Positions 10,864 through 22,807 of a DNA stretch of 64,000 bases are shown in pieces. A model generated the notes under the pieces. It saw nothing but the letters and a program-made list of their open reading frames with translations. It did no database searches and was not told the origin of the DNA. This stretch comes from Clitoria ternatea (lineage: Eukaryota > Streptophyta > Magnoliopsida > Fabales > Fabaceae). Position 1 is the first letter of the stretch. The number at the start of each line of letters is the position of its first letter. The stretch spans positions 1,374,001 through 1,438,000 of the forward strand of contig CM075675.1 of NCBI GenBank assembly GCA_037962975.1. Direction: 5' to 3'. A program made the translations under genes and the position numbers.

Positions 10864-13800
10864 TGTAACACCCCTATTTTTATTTTTATATTAAAATTTT
10901 GAAGGAATTAAATTATGGTTCTTTAGAACTTTTTAATCTACGTATTATTTATGATTTTTTGGAATTTTTTGGAATTTTGGAATTTTTTTAATAAAAATAA
11001 TATTTTTTAAATAATTTTAAATTCATATAAGTGACTTAAATTAAAAATATTTATAAGAAAGTGAATTTAAATTATAAGAAAATTTTCTAAAATCCGTTTC
11101 AAGTAGACTTATCTAAAAATTATCGGTTTGAGAAAAATCTTGATTTTTTCCAATCGTTAAAAAATTAGAAACGTATCAATAAATTTTTATTAACAGAAAA
11201 TTTTAGATTTTTAAAATTTCAACTTTATATTACTTATTATAAAATTAGTGAGGACTGATATAATATCGCTAAATTTCAAAAAGGACTCATTTTGAATATT
11301 TAAAATATACCGAGTGAAAGGTTACTATTTAGCCTAATAATTCTGCCGACAGTTACTATGCAAAACACTGTGCATGTACGAAATTTTCAAAGAATGCATA
11401 GTAACCTGGAATAAAAAATTCAAAAATGCATAGTACTTTTATATTAAAATAATGGAATGCATAGTAAATTTTTTTCCTATAAATACCGAAGGATTTCTTC
11501 TTTAGAATTCACAATTTCAGATTAAGTTTTCTTAATACAGTAGTGCTAGTGAGATAGTGGTGGAAGTGAGAGAGAGAAGAAAAGTTTTTGGAGAGAAGGT
11601 TCTGCCAAAATCCTAAGGTAAGAATACTTCTCTTTTATATTTTTTAGGGTTATTTTTATATCGTTTTTAGAAATCTGTTATTATACTAGAAATAATATTA
11701 TTTTAAGTTACTATTCTGCATAGTAAAATACTATTTCAACAGTAAATTACTATTTCAATAGTAAATTACTATTCAAATAGTAAATTACTATTTACTGTTA
11801 CTATTTACTGTTACTATTCATGATTTACTATTTACCGTTACTATTCACGATTTACTATTTACCGTTACTATTCACGATTTACTATTTACCGTTACTATTC
11901 ACGTTTTACTATTTACTGTTACTATTCACTATTTACTATTTACTATTCACTATTCACTATTCACTATTTACTATTCAGAATTTACCATTTTTGTTTTAAG
12001 TAGTAATCTTAATCTTCGTCTTATGCTTATACTGAAATAAAATTGATATTAATATTTCTAGAAATCGGAGGCGCAAAGCAAATCTCTTTTTGGTAACGAC
12101 TCAAGGTAAGGGGGAGTGAGATAAGAAGTATAATATGAAAAGACATAAGAATAATGGGAGGAGTCCCCTACTCCTTTTAAATTTAATAATATTATTATTT
12201 TAAAATATTAACTTTTTAACTTAAAATTTTTAATAAATTTTAAATTAAATATCTAGTTTAACTAACTCTAACATACCTATGCAAAACTTGGATCATTATG
12301 ACCTATATGGACTGGACTATACCTATGCAAGGACTTGGACCATTATGACCCATATGGACTGAACTATACCTATGCAAGGACTGGATTATATGGACTTATT
12401 TATACCTATGCGAGGAATTGACCAAAAGGACTAAAAATTGACTATATTAATAATTATTAAATTTTGTATTATGATATGTATTAATGATATTTAATTGATT
12501 TGATTATGATTTGATTATGATTGATTGATTGATGATATTTAGTTATGATTGATACTGTTTGATTTTGATTGATGATATTGTAATGTGGAGTTTGAGCATA
12601 TAGCGAGCATGACGGAAAGCTAAAATTCAGTAAGAATTTCTTACCTTACTCTTTAAATTTTATTATCTTTTATCTCTTCTTAGAAATTATTTTTAACTTT
12701 ATTTTCAATATTTAGAATAAAAAAAAATTAGTATTTATTTTAGAAAGAAAATATTTTATGAGAATTTATTTAATTAAATCTTGAGTTAAAGAAAAAATTT
12801 TGTAATTTTAAGTATTTTTGGTTAATAATTAATAAAACAAATTTTTTTTGAAAGAAAATTATTTTATTTTTTCCAACTTAATAACTAAATATATTTGAAA
12901 ATAATTGAGATTCCTAAATTTGATTTTGTTAAGATTTAATTTGAGAAAGATTATGTAAAGTTTTATATGAGAAAGTTTTAGATATTTAAGGCTTAGAAAC
13001 TCAAATTTCAGTGAGATTCAAAAACTGTACCAAATTTATTTCTGTGGGACAGAAATTCAGAGAATCGAGAAAATGTACAGTTTATTGAAATAATGTTGTA
13101 AACCTTTAAGGGATTTAATAATTGAGTTTCTAAAAGCCTTAACCAACTCAATACGCGAGTAGTTCATGCATCATGAATCATTAAAGTGAAATGAAATAAT
13201 ATTGTCTGGGGACGGATTATAGAAACCGAGGATACATTAGAGGAGGCTTAATTACGAGCCTTGGGATGAGAGGGTGTGAAAGGGTGCTTCAGGGGACCTG
13301 GGGTAGCTCCCTAGTGTCGGGTACTTTCACAATAAAAACTTTCTCAATCTGACTAGTCTCTAAGTGTTTCCATGCCAGTTGAGCTGTTTATATTATTATT
13401 ATCCGGACTTATGGAACAGTGTAAACTCCTGGTTGGCCCAGTGCAAATTAAAATTTAAGGGCCCACATATATAGGTAAGTTGTGATGAAGATATTGCATA
13501 ACATTCATGCATTCATAATTGATTGTGTGTGTGATTGTGATTGATATTATTAAGTATTGGTTTGTGAAAACCCTTTGTTGCTTATGTCTTATTCGGAAAT
13601 ATTATATTCTGTTTCTCACTCCTTTCTCCGTGTTTTTGTTTCATATATTCTAAATTGATGGTTCAGAGGGAAGGATCGAAGAATATCAGCAGTAAATATA
13701 GCACGTTCTAGAAAGGGAGCTAGGTATGAATACCGTGGTCCAATGAATAAATAATGTTAATTAGTAACTGCTTCTGGGCCATGGAGTTTCCTCTCTTTCT

Positions 13801-13990
13801 TATAATGTTTAATGTTTATTTTCTTCGATGAATGTACAAATACTTTATAAAGTTTTTAATAATATTTGTGAGGTATTTCAGAAATAATGTATATAATTTA
13901 TTCCGATAGTTTCTTTTTAACAATTATATCTTTAAAAAAAAAATTACGAGTTTTTCTAGAATTTATTAAGGTGTAACTGAGGGTGTTACA
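10864..13990 (+). repeat. 3' LTR of the Tekay element
   Basis: 3127 bp and colinear with the 5' LTR. The two-base length difference is explained by one extra A, one missing G and two missing A in homopolymer or short contexts. It is followed by the GCAGG duplication at 13991-13995 and then by the interrupted Tat solo LTR. Confidence 0.95.
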
Positions 13991-14745
13991 GCAGGTGTTT
14001 TAGGGTTCGCACACCGGAACTGTGAGTTACCGATGTATTAATCCGGTCTCTCAGTGGGAGAGGCCGGTCTTGTTGTCCTGGAGATCCTTTACACCAACGG
14101 TTCGCGTTGTAAGGGGGCGAAAGGTGGTGCCACCTGCGAAGATTCTCCGACGCTCAAGTTAGAAGAGTGTATGAACTCAATGAACATTCAAGCGTAGTAA
14201 CAGTAAAGTGTGAGATAGAACAACGATACCGTGCATGTGTGTTGACATGGGCTTCTTATAGTTGAACGTAAGAGAAATGAGTCGTTGGATGCAGGTGGGT
14301 CCCTTAGCTCTGATTGCGTGTATATTGTGTCAATCAAAGTGGCTCGACTTTCAGAATGTGTCAGGAGGGTAGGTCAATTACCAGAGTACAATCCTCTAAG
14401 GAGAGGAGAGGATAATCACCTTTTCCGCATAATTTGCTGACACGCCCACTTACTTTCTGAAACCACTGATGTGACGTATTTTGCTACAAACAGTATCTTC
14501 GTTGATAAGTTATCAGGGACTCTTCTCTTACTGTGATTGAAAAGCCAACAATTATATAAACACCCTGTAAAGATGAACATAGAACCGCTATGGAGAAAAT
14601 GAATGATGTTGCCGTGGAGTGAGGGCGGACGGCCAGACAACGGATATCCGGTGTGGCAACATTGAACCAGGACACCGGTTGTCCCTATATTAGGTCAGTC
14701 TGACGTCACAAGTATGGGGGCCGGTATCTAGACCGGATCACCTCC

Positions 14746-15303
14746 CAATCCCCTATTAAAGTAAGGTGAAATTGAGACAAAATTTTGTTTATGTTTAGTT
14801 ACAACAACTTTATCCATTAGAATGAATATGAATTGTGTATGTTTTGAGACACACCCATGCTGAAAGAGGGTGTGAAATGATGGGTATGATAGAAGTGCAA
14901 AGACATGCACATGCACATGGGTGGTAAAACGCATGGTTTGAGTTATGGCGGTTGCATTTATCAAATACATTGCCTGACAGATTGTCCCCATGTTCTCCAG
15001 GGGTCAAAACTTGCCCATATATATACATCTAATTAACTCTTGTTCACAATCAAAGAGAATTCAGGAAGAATATATGGTTGTCTATATGTGCATCAAGTAT
15101 GATCGATAGAAAAAATAAATCATTGATTCAATCAAATTTTACTTGTATCAAATAATGTATAAAATCAGTATTAACTATTAGATTTTTTTTATTTTCATGT
15201 AGTTTCACACTTGATTATCAAACAAACTCAAGTAAGTGAATCAATTCTATACATGGTGATTTATTGACCTTGTCACTAATCTCATTTGATAGAATATATA
15301 ATA
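14746..15303. other. Non-coding DNA
   Basis: AT-rich sequence between the Tat solo LTR and a Stowaway-like element. Short minus-strand ORFs starting between 14640 and 15028 cross repeat boundaries and have no recognisable content. Confidence 0.5.
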
Positions 15304-15587
15304 CTATCGTGTTCCTAAGTATAAGACTTTTTTATCAAAAAAAAATTATCCTTTAATATAAACCCTCTTTTAAATTGTATCATATTATAATTTTATGTAT
15401 CTCTCTTATAACTTTTTATTTGACAAATGAATAATGTTTAAAAAGTTTAGACATCATTTATTGCTAATAAAATAATAGAATCAAATGAGGGTATTTTAAT
15501 TCATATTAGCTTAAATAACTACACATTTAATGATTTCTTAATTTGTGTGAAAAAACTTAATCGATAATAGTTTTGAGACGGAGGGGG
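15304..15587. mobile_element. Stowaway-like MITE (Tc1/mariner type)
   Basis: The left end CTATCGTGTTCCTAAGTATA and the complement of the right end (CCCCCTCCGTCTCAAAACTA) both resemble the plant Stowaway terminus CTCCCTCCGTTCCTAAATAT. The element is flanked by TA at 15302-15303 and 15588-15589, the expected target duplication. It is 284 bp, AT-rich and non-coding. Confidence 0.7.
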
Positions 15588-15777
15588 TATATTTTTTTCT
15601 TGAAATCAAAATAATAATAAATGATATGCATCAACTATATTATTTATCTCTTTTATAATAATTGGGTAACAATTGGAGAGAGATTAGGTAGATAGAGAAT
15701 AAGTATAAAAAAAAGTTGAATGATGGGTCATAATCACCTTAATGATGGGTCAGTCATATGAATGTAGTTTAATGGTC

Positions 15778-16880
15778 TCAGCCCATGATTCATTTTATTA
15801 ATGTATATGGACCCTTAAAATTTTATTTTGCACCGAGTCAATAAGGAGTTGACACTATTCTTCAAATTCCGGATAATATAAACTGCCCATAAGGCAAAAA
15901 AAACAACTCTACTAACATAGAAACATTTAGAGACTAATTAGAGAGAGAGTTTATTGTGAAAGTACCTGACACTAGGAAGCGACCCCAAGTCTCCTGAAGC
16001 ACCCTTTCACACTCTCTCATCCCAAGGTTCGTAATTGAACCTCCTTTAATGTATAATCGATTTTTATAGTCCGTCCCTGGGAAATATATCATATCTTTTC
16101 ACTTTAGAGTTATCATGATGCATGAAACTACTCATGTGTTGAGTTGGTTAAGAATTTTAAAAACTCAATTGAAAATTATATTTTTAGGACCTGCGAATCA
16201 CGACATAGCCACCTCTAAAAACTATACATTTTCAAATTCTCAAATAAGTTTTGCCACTCATAGAAAATTTTCAGTACAGTCCCTTTATCAAATCTCATCA
16301 TAGTTTGAGTTTCAAAGTCTTAAATATATTTCAAATCTTCCTTAGAAAATTTGTAGGTAAATTCAAAACTAATTTACGTTAAACTCAAATTTGAGTAATA
16401 AATCTCTTTATATCTCAAACCATAATACTTGAAAATTTGTATAACATTTTTATACACTTATAAAATTAAAACTCTTATTTTCAAGAGTTTAAAATAAAAT
16501 ATTAATGAAAGATCTACTTTTCATATGAGAATCAAATGTCTTTATATACATATAAATGCATAAAAAATATTATTTTTATAAAATGATTTCTCTTTTTTTT
16601 TCTTTAACTAGAAATCACTATTTTAATAAATAAATATTTTTTAAAAGATAATAGAGAGTTATAGAAATTATGTATTTTCATTGAAAACTAAGAAAATTTT
16701 CTTTAAAGTAATATGGATAAACATTGAGAAGAAAATAAATAAATAAATAAACAAATTAAAGAGTAAGAGATAAACAAGTTCTTACTGAGTTTTAATTTTT
16801 CGTCATACTTGCTACATGCTCACTCTCCATAATAACACAAAATAATCATTCATAAATCAATCAAATAAAATAACACAATC
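15778..16880 (-). repeat. Old Tekay-type LTR fragment, inverted
   Basis: The minus strand matches the central and 3' part of the Tekay LTRs: the complement of 15955-16030 aligns with the AGTGTCGGGTACTTTCACAA region, and the complement of 16798-16830 aligns with GGAGTTTGAGCATATAGCGA. It is diverged, lacks both LTR ends and is not near-identical to any other copy here, so it is an older truncated insertion. Confidence 0.75.
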
Positions 16881-16924
16881 ATTATACATAACTATCCCAA
16901 TTTCTTTTTAAAGTGTCTTAGTTA

Positions 16925-17125
16925 TTAAACTCTAAGAGATATGTTGTGATGTTTTCCGTCATGATATTGTCATTAAATTGCATGAGATGCTATAAGTGAT
17001 TAAGTTAGTGTTTGCTATGCATGAGATGTGATAGATGAATTGGACCAGTGTTATTAATAATGCATGAGATGCAATAGAATATATGTTGAATTGTGATTTT
17101 GCATGAGATGCAAGTGAATGAATGA
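16925..17125. repeat. Repeat X, copy 1, left piece
   Basis: Carries the GCATGAGATGC series also seen at 50290-50490 and 53735-53875. The repeat is cut by a solo LTR and by the Tat element, and resumes at 37012 (TTATAGCATGAGATGCTTG). See the entry at 37012-39865. Confidence 0.7.
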
Positions 17126-17152
17126 TGTAACATCCCATTTTCAACACAAATA

Positions 17153-17188
<36 letters not shown>

Positions 17189-20100
17189 TTTATGAGAAAT
17201 ACTTACTATAAGTTAGTTTATTATTATCATTTTTTATGAAATTTTAGTATTTATATTTAATTATTTGTTTTTAAATAAAATAAAATAACAATAATAAAAT
17301 GAAAATATTTATGAATGAGAATTTTAAAATGACTTAATTAGTATTCATTGATTAATGAAATTATATTAAGAATTTTGAATATCTTTATTATTCACAACTT
17401 TTATTTTATGTTTATGTTTTTACATATTTATGATTTAACTCTTATTATAATTTTAAAATAAAATTTTGAAGGAATTAGACTATGGTTCTTTAGAACTTTT
17501 TGATCTACATAATATTTATGATTTTCTGGAATTTTTTGAAATTTTTGAAATATTTTAATAAAATAACATATTTTAAATAATTTTAAACTCATATAAAGTT
17601 ACTTAAAATTAAAAATATTTACAAGAAAGTGAAGTTGAATTATAAGAAAATTTTCTAAAATCCATTTCAAGTAGACTTATCTAAAAATTATCGGTTTGAT
17701 TAAAATCTTGATTTTTACCAATCGTAAAAAAATCAAAAACGTACTAATAAATTTTTATTAACAGAAAATTTTATATTTTTAAAAAATTAAACTTTATATT
17801 ACATATTATAAAATTAGTGAGAACTGATATAATATCGCTAAATTTCGAAAAGGACTGATTTTGAATATTTAAAATATACCGAGTGGAATGGTTACTATTT
17901 GGCTTAATAATTCAGCCGACATTTACTATGCAAAATACTGTGCATGAACAAAATTTTTAAAAAGGTGCACAGTAATCAAAAACGAAAATTTCAGAAATTG
18001 CACAGTACTTTTATAATAAAATAATAAAATGCATAGTGAAAATTTTTTCTATAAATAGCCGAGGTTTCTAACGAAGGAAATTACATTTTCAGATTAAGTT
18101 TTCTTAATATAGCAGTGTTAGAAAGATAGTGGTAGGAGTAAGAGAGAGAAATAAAATTTTTGGAAGGAGGTTCTGCCAAAATCATAAGGTAAGAATAACT
18201 CTCTTTTATACTTTTTAGGTTTATTTTCATATCTTTCTAGAAATCTATTATTATACTGAATATAATATTATTTTAAGTTACTATTTTGAATAGTAAATTA
18301 CTATTACAAATAGTAAATCATTATTCAAATAGTAAATTACTATTTACTATTACTATTTACCTTTACTATTTAGTTTTACTATTTACTGTTATTATTCATG
18401 ATTTACTATTTAACGTTACTATTCATGTTTTACTATTTACTGTTACTATTCATGATTTACTATTCATTATTCACTATTCACGATTTACTATTCACTATTC
18501 ACTATTTGCTATTCATTATTCAAAATTTACCATTTCTGTTTTAAGTAGAAATCTTAATTTTTATCTTATAACTATATTAAAGTGAAATTGGTATATTTTA
18601 GAACTCGGAGACGAGACGCGCACGAACTTTCCATAACGAACCAAGATACAAGAGGTAAGGGGGAGTGAGATAGAAATATAATATGAAAAGACATAAGAAT
18701 AATGGGAGGAGTCTCCTACTCCTTTAAAATTTAATAATATTATTATTTTAAAATAATAACTATTTAACTTAAAAATTTATAATAAATTTTAAATTGAGTA
18801 TCTTGTGTAACTTGATCTGTATACCTATGCAAATACCAGGATAACCTATGCGAACTAGACTAAACCTATGCAATGACTTGGACTATTAGGACCTGTATGG
18901 ACTGAACTATACCTATGCGAGGATTGGACTATAAAGACTTAAAATTAATCTTATTAATCTTATTAACCATTAAAATTTGAATTATATTTATGACTGATAT
19001 TTAGTTGATTTGATTTAATTATAATTAATAATATTTGATTTTGATTAATGATATTGTGATTTATAATACTAGACTGTGATTGTGATTTGATGATATTTGA
19101 TTATGATTGATGATATTACAATACTTGATTGTGATTGATGAATGATTTATGACCTTGTGATATGGAGTTTGAGCATATAGCAAGCATGACAGAAAGTTAA
19201 AACTCGGTAAGAATTTTCTTACCTTACTCTTTAAATTTTTATTCTAAGAGAAAGTATTTTATCATTATTTTAGTCTTTTATTTCTTCTTGGAAATAATTT
19301 TTATTAACTTTATTTTTAATCTTTAGAATAAAATCTAGTATTAGAAAGAAGCCATTTTATGAAAATCAGAGGTTGAGATAATTAATTCATGAATTAAAGA
19401 AATTTTTTATAGTTTTAAGTATTCTTAGTTAATAATTTTTAAAAAAAATATTTTCTTTTAGAAATCAGAAATTTAAATTGGTTTTTTCTAATGAAATAAC
19501 TAAAGAATATTTTGTTATAGTAGAGATTTCTAAACTCAATCTAGTTAAGATTCAAATTGGGAAAGATTATGTAAATATGTGAAGTTTTTTAAGAGAAAGT
19601 TTTGAGATATTTAAGGCTTGGAAACTTAATTTTGATGAGATCTGAATTTGAAGACTGTACTAAATTTATTTCTGTATAACAGAAGTTAAAAGAAAAACTT
19701 ATGGGAATGTACAGTTTATTGACATGATTTTGTGAACCTTTATGGTATTTAATAATTGAGTTTCTAAAAGTCTTAACCAACTAAATATGCGAGTAGTTCA
19801 TGCATCATGAATCATTAAAGAGAAATGAGATGTGATATTGTCTGGGGATGGATTATAGAAACCGAGGATACATTAGAGGAAACTTAATTGCGAGCCTTAG
19901 GATGAGAGGGTGTGAAAGGGTGCTTCAAGTGACCTGAGGTCGCTCCCTAGTGTCGGGTACTTTCACAATAAAAACTTTCTCAGTCTGACTAGTCTCTAAG
20001 TGTTTCTACGTCAGTTGAGCTGTTCATATGCCATGAAGCCATTTATGTTATTATTATCCATAATTATGGAACAGTGTAAACTCCTGATTGGCCTAGTGCA

Positions 20101-20870
20101 AACTAAAACTTTAAGGGCCCATATGCATAGAATGAATGAGATGGTAGTATTAAAAACATTGCATGACATTCATGTGATTGTGACATTCTATATGGGTGGT
20201 TGTGAATGAAAGTATAATTGTTATGTTATGAAAACTCTACATTCATAATTGATTATGTATATGATTGTGATTGAAATTATTATATTAGATTGTGAAAACT
20301 CTTATGCTTATGTCTTATTTGTAAAGTATTATATTCTGTTTCCCACTTCTTCTTGTTTGAATTTTGTGTCCAAAATATATGATATATGATATATAGCTAG
20401 CAGTCCAAGATGGAAGGAAATGTAATTACAAGAGGGTAAAGTGGTCTCATCCTCAATCGATTAGATGAAGAGATATGACAAGAGTAGGATTCAAAAACTC
20501 GATGGTTCAAGGACTAGGAAATGATTAGTCACATTTGTAGTAGAGGTATAGTTTAGTTTTACTTTACCTTGTTACAATATCAAGTTAGATAATTGTGACA
20601 AGGTAAAGGTAAAAATTTAATAAACTTTCTCATTCAGATATAATACTGTAATGATTTATCACTTATGATTTCTATTAATTGTTTTGTCATTATGAACAAA
20701 TATTGAAAGGCAATGTTGTTTTTTTTACTTTCAATATTCAAAGGAAATCAGATGTATATACGTCCTTGTATACACGAGATAAAGAGTAATAAATATGTAT
20801 ATCCTTCTAAAAGTTTTTTTTAAGGCAAGAAGAATACATATATGTCTCGTGTATATAAGGTGGTGTTACA
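17126..20870 (+). mobile_element. Solo LTR, Tekay-related long subfamily (copy A)
   Basis: 3745 bp from TGTAACATCCC to GGTGTTACA. From about 17440 it aligns with the Tekay LTR (AATTTTGAAGGAATTA, the TTACTATT array at 18280-18535, GAGCATATAGCAAGCATGAC, GTGTCGGGTACTTTCACAAT). It differs in its first 300 bp and in a 3' extension after 20390 that copy B (39866-43494) shares. No internal region adjoins. Flanks are AATGA (17121-17125) and AATTA (20871-20875), a 4 of 5 match consistent with an aged duplication. An (AT)n tract lies at 17155-17186. Confidence 0.8.
20700..20855 (+). repeat. Two hairpins near the 3' end of solo LTR A
   Basis: ATATTGAAAG (20700-20709) pairs with CTTTCAATAT (20728-20737), and TATACACGAGA (20769-20779) pairs with TCTCGTGTATA (20845-20855). 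Both are perfect inverted repeats. Both recur in solo LTR B, with the first stem identical there (43327-43336 and 43351-43360). Confidence 0.85.
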
Positions 20871-20887
20871 AATTAGTTAATACCATT

Positions 20888-21617
20888 TGATCCGGTCTCA
20901 ATACCGGTATCCGATCTGCTATGCATATTTCAACGTCTTTGATAAGACATCTACGTGTAACCGGTGTCATCGGTATACATCCGGACTGTAATTCCGTATC
21001 AAGCGTTCTCCCTATACCGGTTGTTCAGGATAACACCATGACATCGGATAATACATACGTCACTGTGCAAAAGACAAGGATTGTTGCTACAGGGATCGAT
21101 CAATAATTCCCTGCACTACGAGCCAAATTCTGCTCACGGGAATGGTCAACTTGTTCCCTAATCCTAGTCTACATTCTCTATGCTCAATATAAAATAGCCA
21201 CTTGACCCAATCATGCAGGTAAGTGCGCAATATAATAATGCTAATGGGAGTTGGTGGTTCCCCATCAACGAATCCTCGTTAATCGAGCCAATCAGGTATA
21301 TGAACTCACTTCATGATTGAAGTGAGGGATCTTCAGCTCATTTTTTACGACTGATTACTCTCTGAATACATTCCTTACTTGGAATATAATCACTGACTTG
21401 AGCGTCGGAGAATCTTTGCAGGTGACATCACCATTCGTCAACTTCAACGCGTTAGGTCGGTGTGAAGGATCTCCAGAACGCCCAATCCGCTTTCCTCACT
21501 CAAGGACAACGGATACCTACACCGGATACATATACATCCGGTCTTCTATACAGTATTTACATACTATTTGTGACTGGTCTGAGTCCGGATCTCTAGACCC
21601 CGGTTCAGGACAGATCA
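20888..21617 (+). repeat. 5' LTR of the Tat element
   Basis: 730 bp, TGATCCGGTC...GACAGATCA. Differs from 36277-37006 at three positions (two near 21437-21439, one near 21571). Several short dyads such as CCGGTCTCAATACCGG lie in the first 100 bases. Short ORFs inside it are not genes. Confidence 0.95.
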
Positions 21618-21638
21618 TTGGCACGCCCAGTGGGACAC
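21617..21638 (+). other. Primer binding site region of the Tat element
   Basis: TTGGCACGCCCAGTGGGAC directly follows the LTR. The partial Tat element at the right end has the same motif with one change (63553-63571), which supports a primer-binding role. I cannot assign the tRNA. Confidence 0.7.
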
Positions 21639-21682
21639 GATAAAGTTATTCCCATATCCTTTGACAGAGCAGGTAATCCACA

Positions 21683-22747
21683 ATGGAAGGCGAAGCACAA
21701 GACTTCATGGAGAATCAAGCTGAAGGCAGAACCAATCCTAACACTTTCAGAAAACTCAACTTTGATTCTCATGGGGGCAGCTCAAAGAAGATAGTAACAG
21801 TGTCTGATCCTGATCCTCGCGATGAGTTGATCAAACAACTTCAGAGAGAACTCGCTGAATTGCGAAGAGAAAAAAGGCAAAGCGAGGATAAAGAATCATC
21901 TCGCACGCGAAACACTCCCCACGCAACTGATGGTGAAAAGTCCACCACTCTTCAGTACTCAAATATCCCTACGTTTGAGGGGGGAGAACAGACTCGCGAT
22001 TCTGAGGATGCAGCTTCCCGAAGGAAGAGAGATTCAACAACAGCACCCCCATTGTCTTACAATCTGAAGGTTCCTTTTTCAAGGAGACTTATGGGCATCA
22101 GCATCCCCAAGCACCTTCAAACTACTCAACCACTTTCCATCGGAAAGTATAATGGTGAAACTGATCCAACTAAGCACCTTGATGCTTATGTGTTTGAAGC
22201 CATGTACTTGGGGGCTGATGAAGATGTGATGTGCCGAATGTTCCCTCGAACATTGTCTGAGGAGGCCCTCGGGTGGTTTAAAGGCCTGCCTTCTGGATCC
22301 ATAGATTCTTGGACGGAAATGGCAGCTGCCTTTGAAACCCACTTTGTCATCTCCAGAGACGTACCCAAGACGTCTCATACCTTGGCTCAGATTAAGCAAG
22401 GTGAAACAGAGGGCTTAAAAGATTTTTTGAAGAGGTTTTATAAGGAGGCAGCCCTGGTTCCTAACCTCACAGAATCTATCAAGCTGCATATCGTTATTGA
22501 GGCATTGCAGCCAGGATCAGCTTTCGCTCTTTCATTAGCAAAGAGCCCTCCAACAACTTTTGAGGAGTTCAGGAAAAAAGCCTCAAAGTACGTGAGCATA
22601 GAGATGCACTTGGAGGCAATGGCTGCAAAGAAAAAGCCACCAACACCATCTCCCCAAACCCAGAAGGGTAAGGAGAAGACGAGGTCAGAACGCATGGAGA
22701 GGCCATTCACCAATCCTAAGGTTAATAACCACCCTCCTCGACCTTGA
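21683..22747 (+). CDS. Tat Gag, capsid part (ends at in-frame TGA)
   Basis: Begins MEGEAQDF about 45 bp after the primer binding site. A short coiled coil (LQRELAELRREKR, near 50-65) is followed by a Ty3/gypsy Gag capsid domain near residues 145-300 (ALGWFKGLP, HFVISRDVPKTS, LKDFLKRFYKEA). The partial Tat element at 63617 has a clearly related N-terminus. The TGA at 22745-22747 interrupts the frame; the same frame continues with Gag-like sequence (the zinc-finger part) from 22748. The break is therefore inside Gag and not at a natural gag-pol boundary. Confidence 0.9.
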   Translation: MEGEAQDFMENQAEGRTNPNTFRKLNFDSHGGSSKKIVTVSDPDPRDELIKQLQRELAELRREKRQSEDKESSRTRNTPHATDGEKSTTLQYSNIPTFEGGEQTRDSEDAASRRKRDSTTAPPLSYNLKVPFSRRLMGISIPKHLQTTQPLSIGKYNGETDPTKHLDAYVFEAMYLGADEDVMCRMFPRTLSEEALGWFKGLPSGSIDSWTEMAAAFETHFVISRDVPKTSHTLAQIKQGETEGLKDFLKRFYKEAALVPNLTESIKLHIVIEALQPGSAFALSLAKSPPTTFEEFRKKASKYVSIEMHLEAMAAKKKPPTPSPQTQKGKEKTRSERMERPFTNPKVNNHPPRP

Positions 22748-22807
22748 GAAAAGCATGTCAATTCCTTCAGCCATTATGCACAGTTATCTGCTAGACCATC
22801 TCAGATT

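Larger units (their letters stand above)
3123..13990 (+). mobile_element. Complete Tekay/Del-like Ty3/gypsy retrotransposon
   Basis: A full-length chromovirus-type element of 10.87 kb: 5' LTR, initiator-Met-type primer binding site, gag-pol frame (6407-10819), polypurine tract, 3' LTR. The target duplication GCAGG lies at 3118-3122 and 13991-13995. LTR termini are TGTAAC...GTTACA. The order protease, RT, RNase H, integrase, then a C-terminal chromodomain-like segment, together with LTRs over 3 kb, fits the Del/Tekay clade. By hand count the LTRs differ at about 14 bases plus three small indels, so the insertion is recent. One TAA breaks the polyprotein. Confidence 0.95.
3065..14740 (-). mobile_element. 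Tat-type solo LTR, split by a nested Tekay element
   Basis: On the minus strand the sequence begins TGATCCGGTC at 14740 and ends with CAGTTCA at 3065, as in the Tat LTRs elsewhere in this window. It also shares the block CTTGAGCGTCGGAGAATCTT (minus strand, near 14140-14160). It is flanked by the direct repeat CCTCC at 3060-3064 and 14741-14745. Without the inserted Tekay element (3123-13990 plus one copy of its duplication) the LTR is about 803 bp. No internal Tat sequence adjoins it, so it is a solo LTR left by LTR-LTR recombination. It was there before the Tekay element, which landed 58 bp from its 3' end. Confidence 0.85.

Noticed and set aside
18286..18585. 99-codon ORF
   Set aside because: It is the TTACTATT array of the solo LTR read as protein (low complexity).
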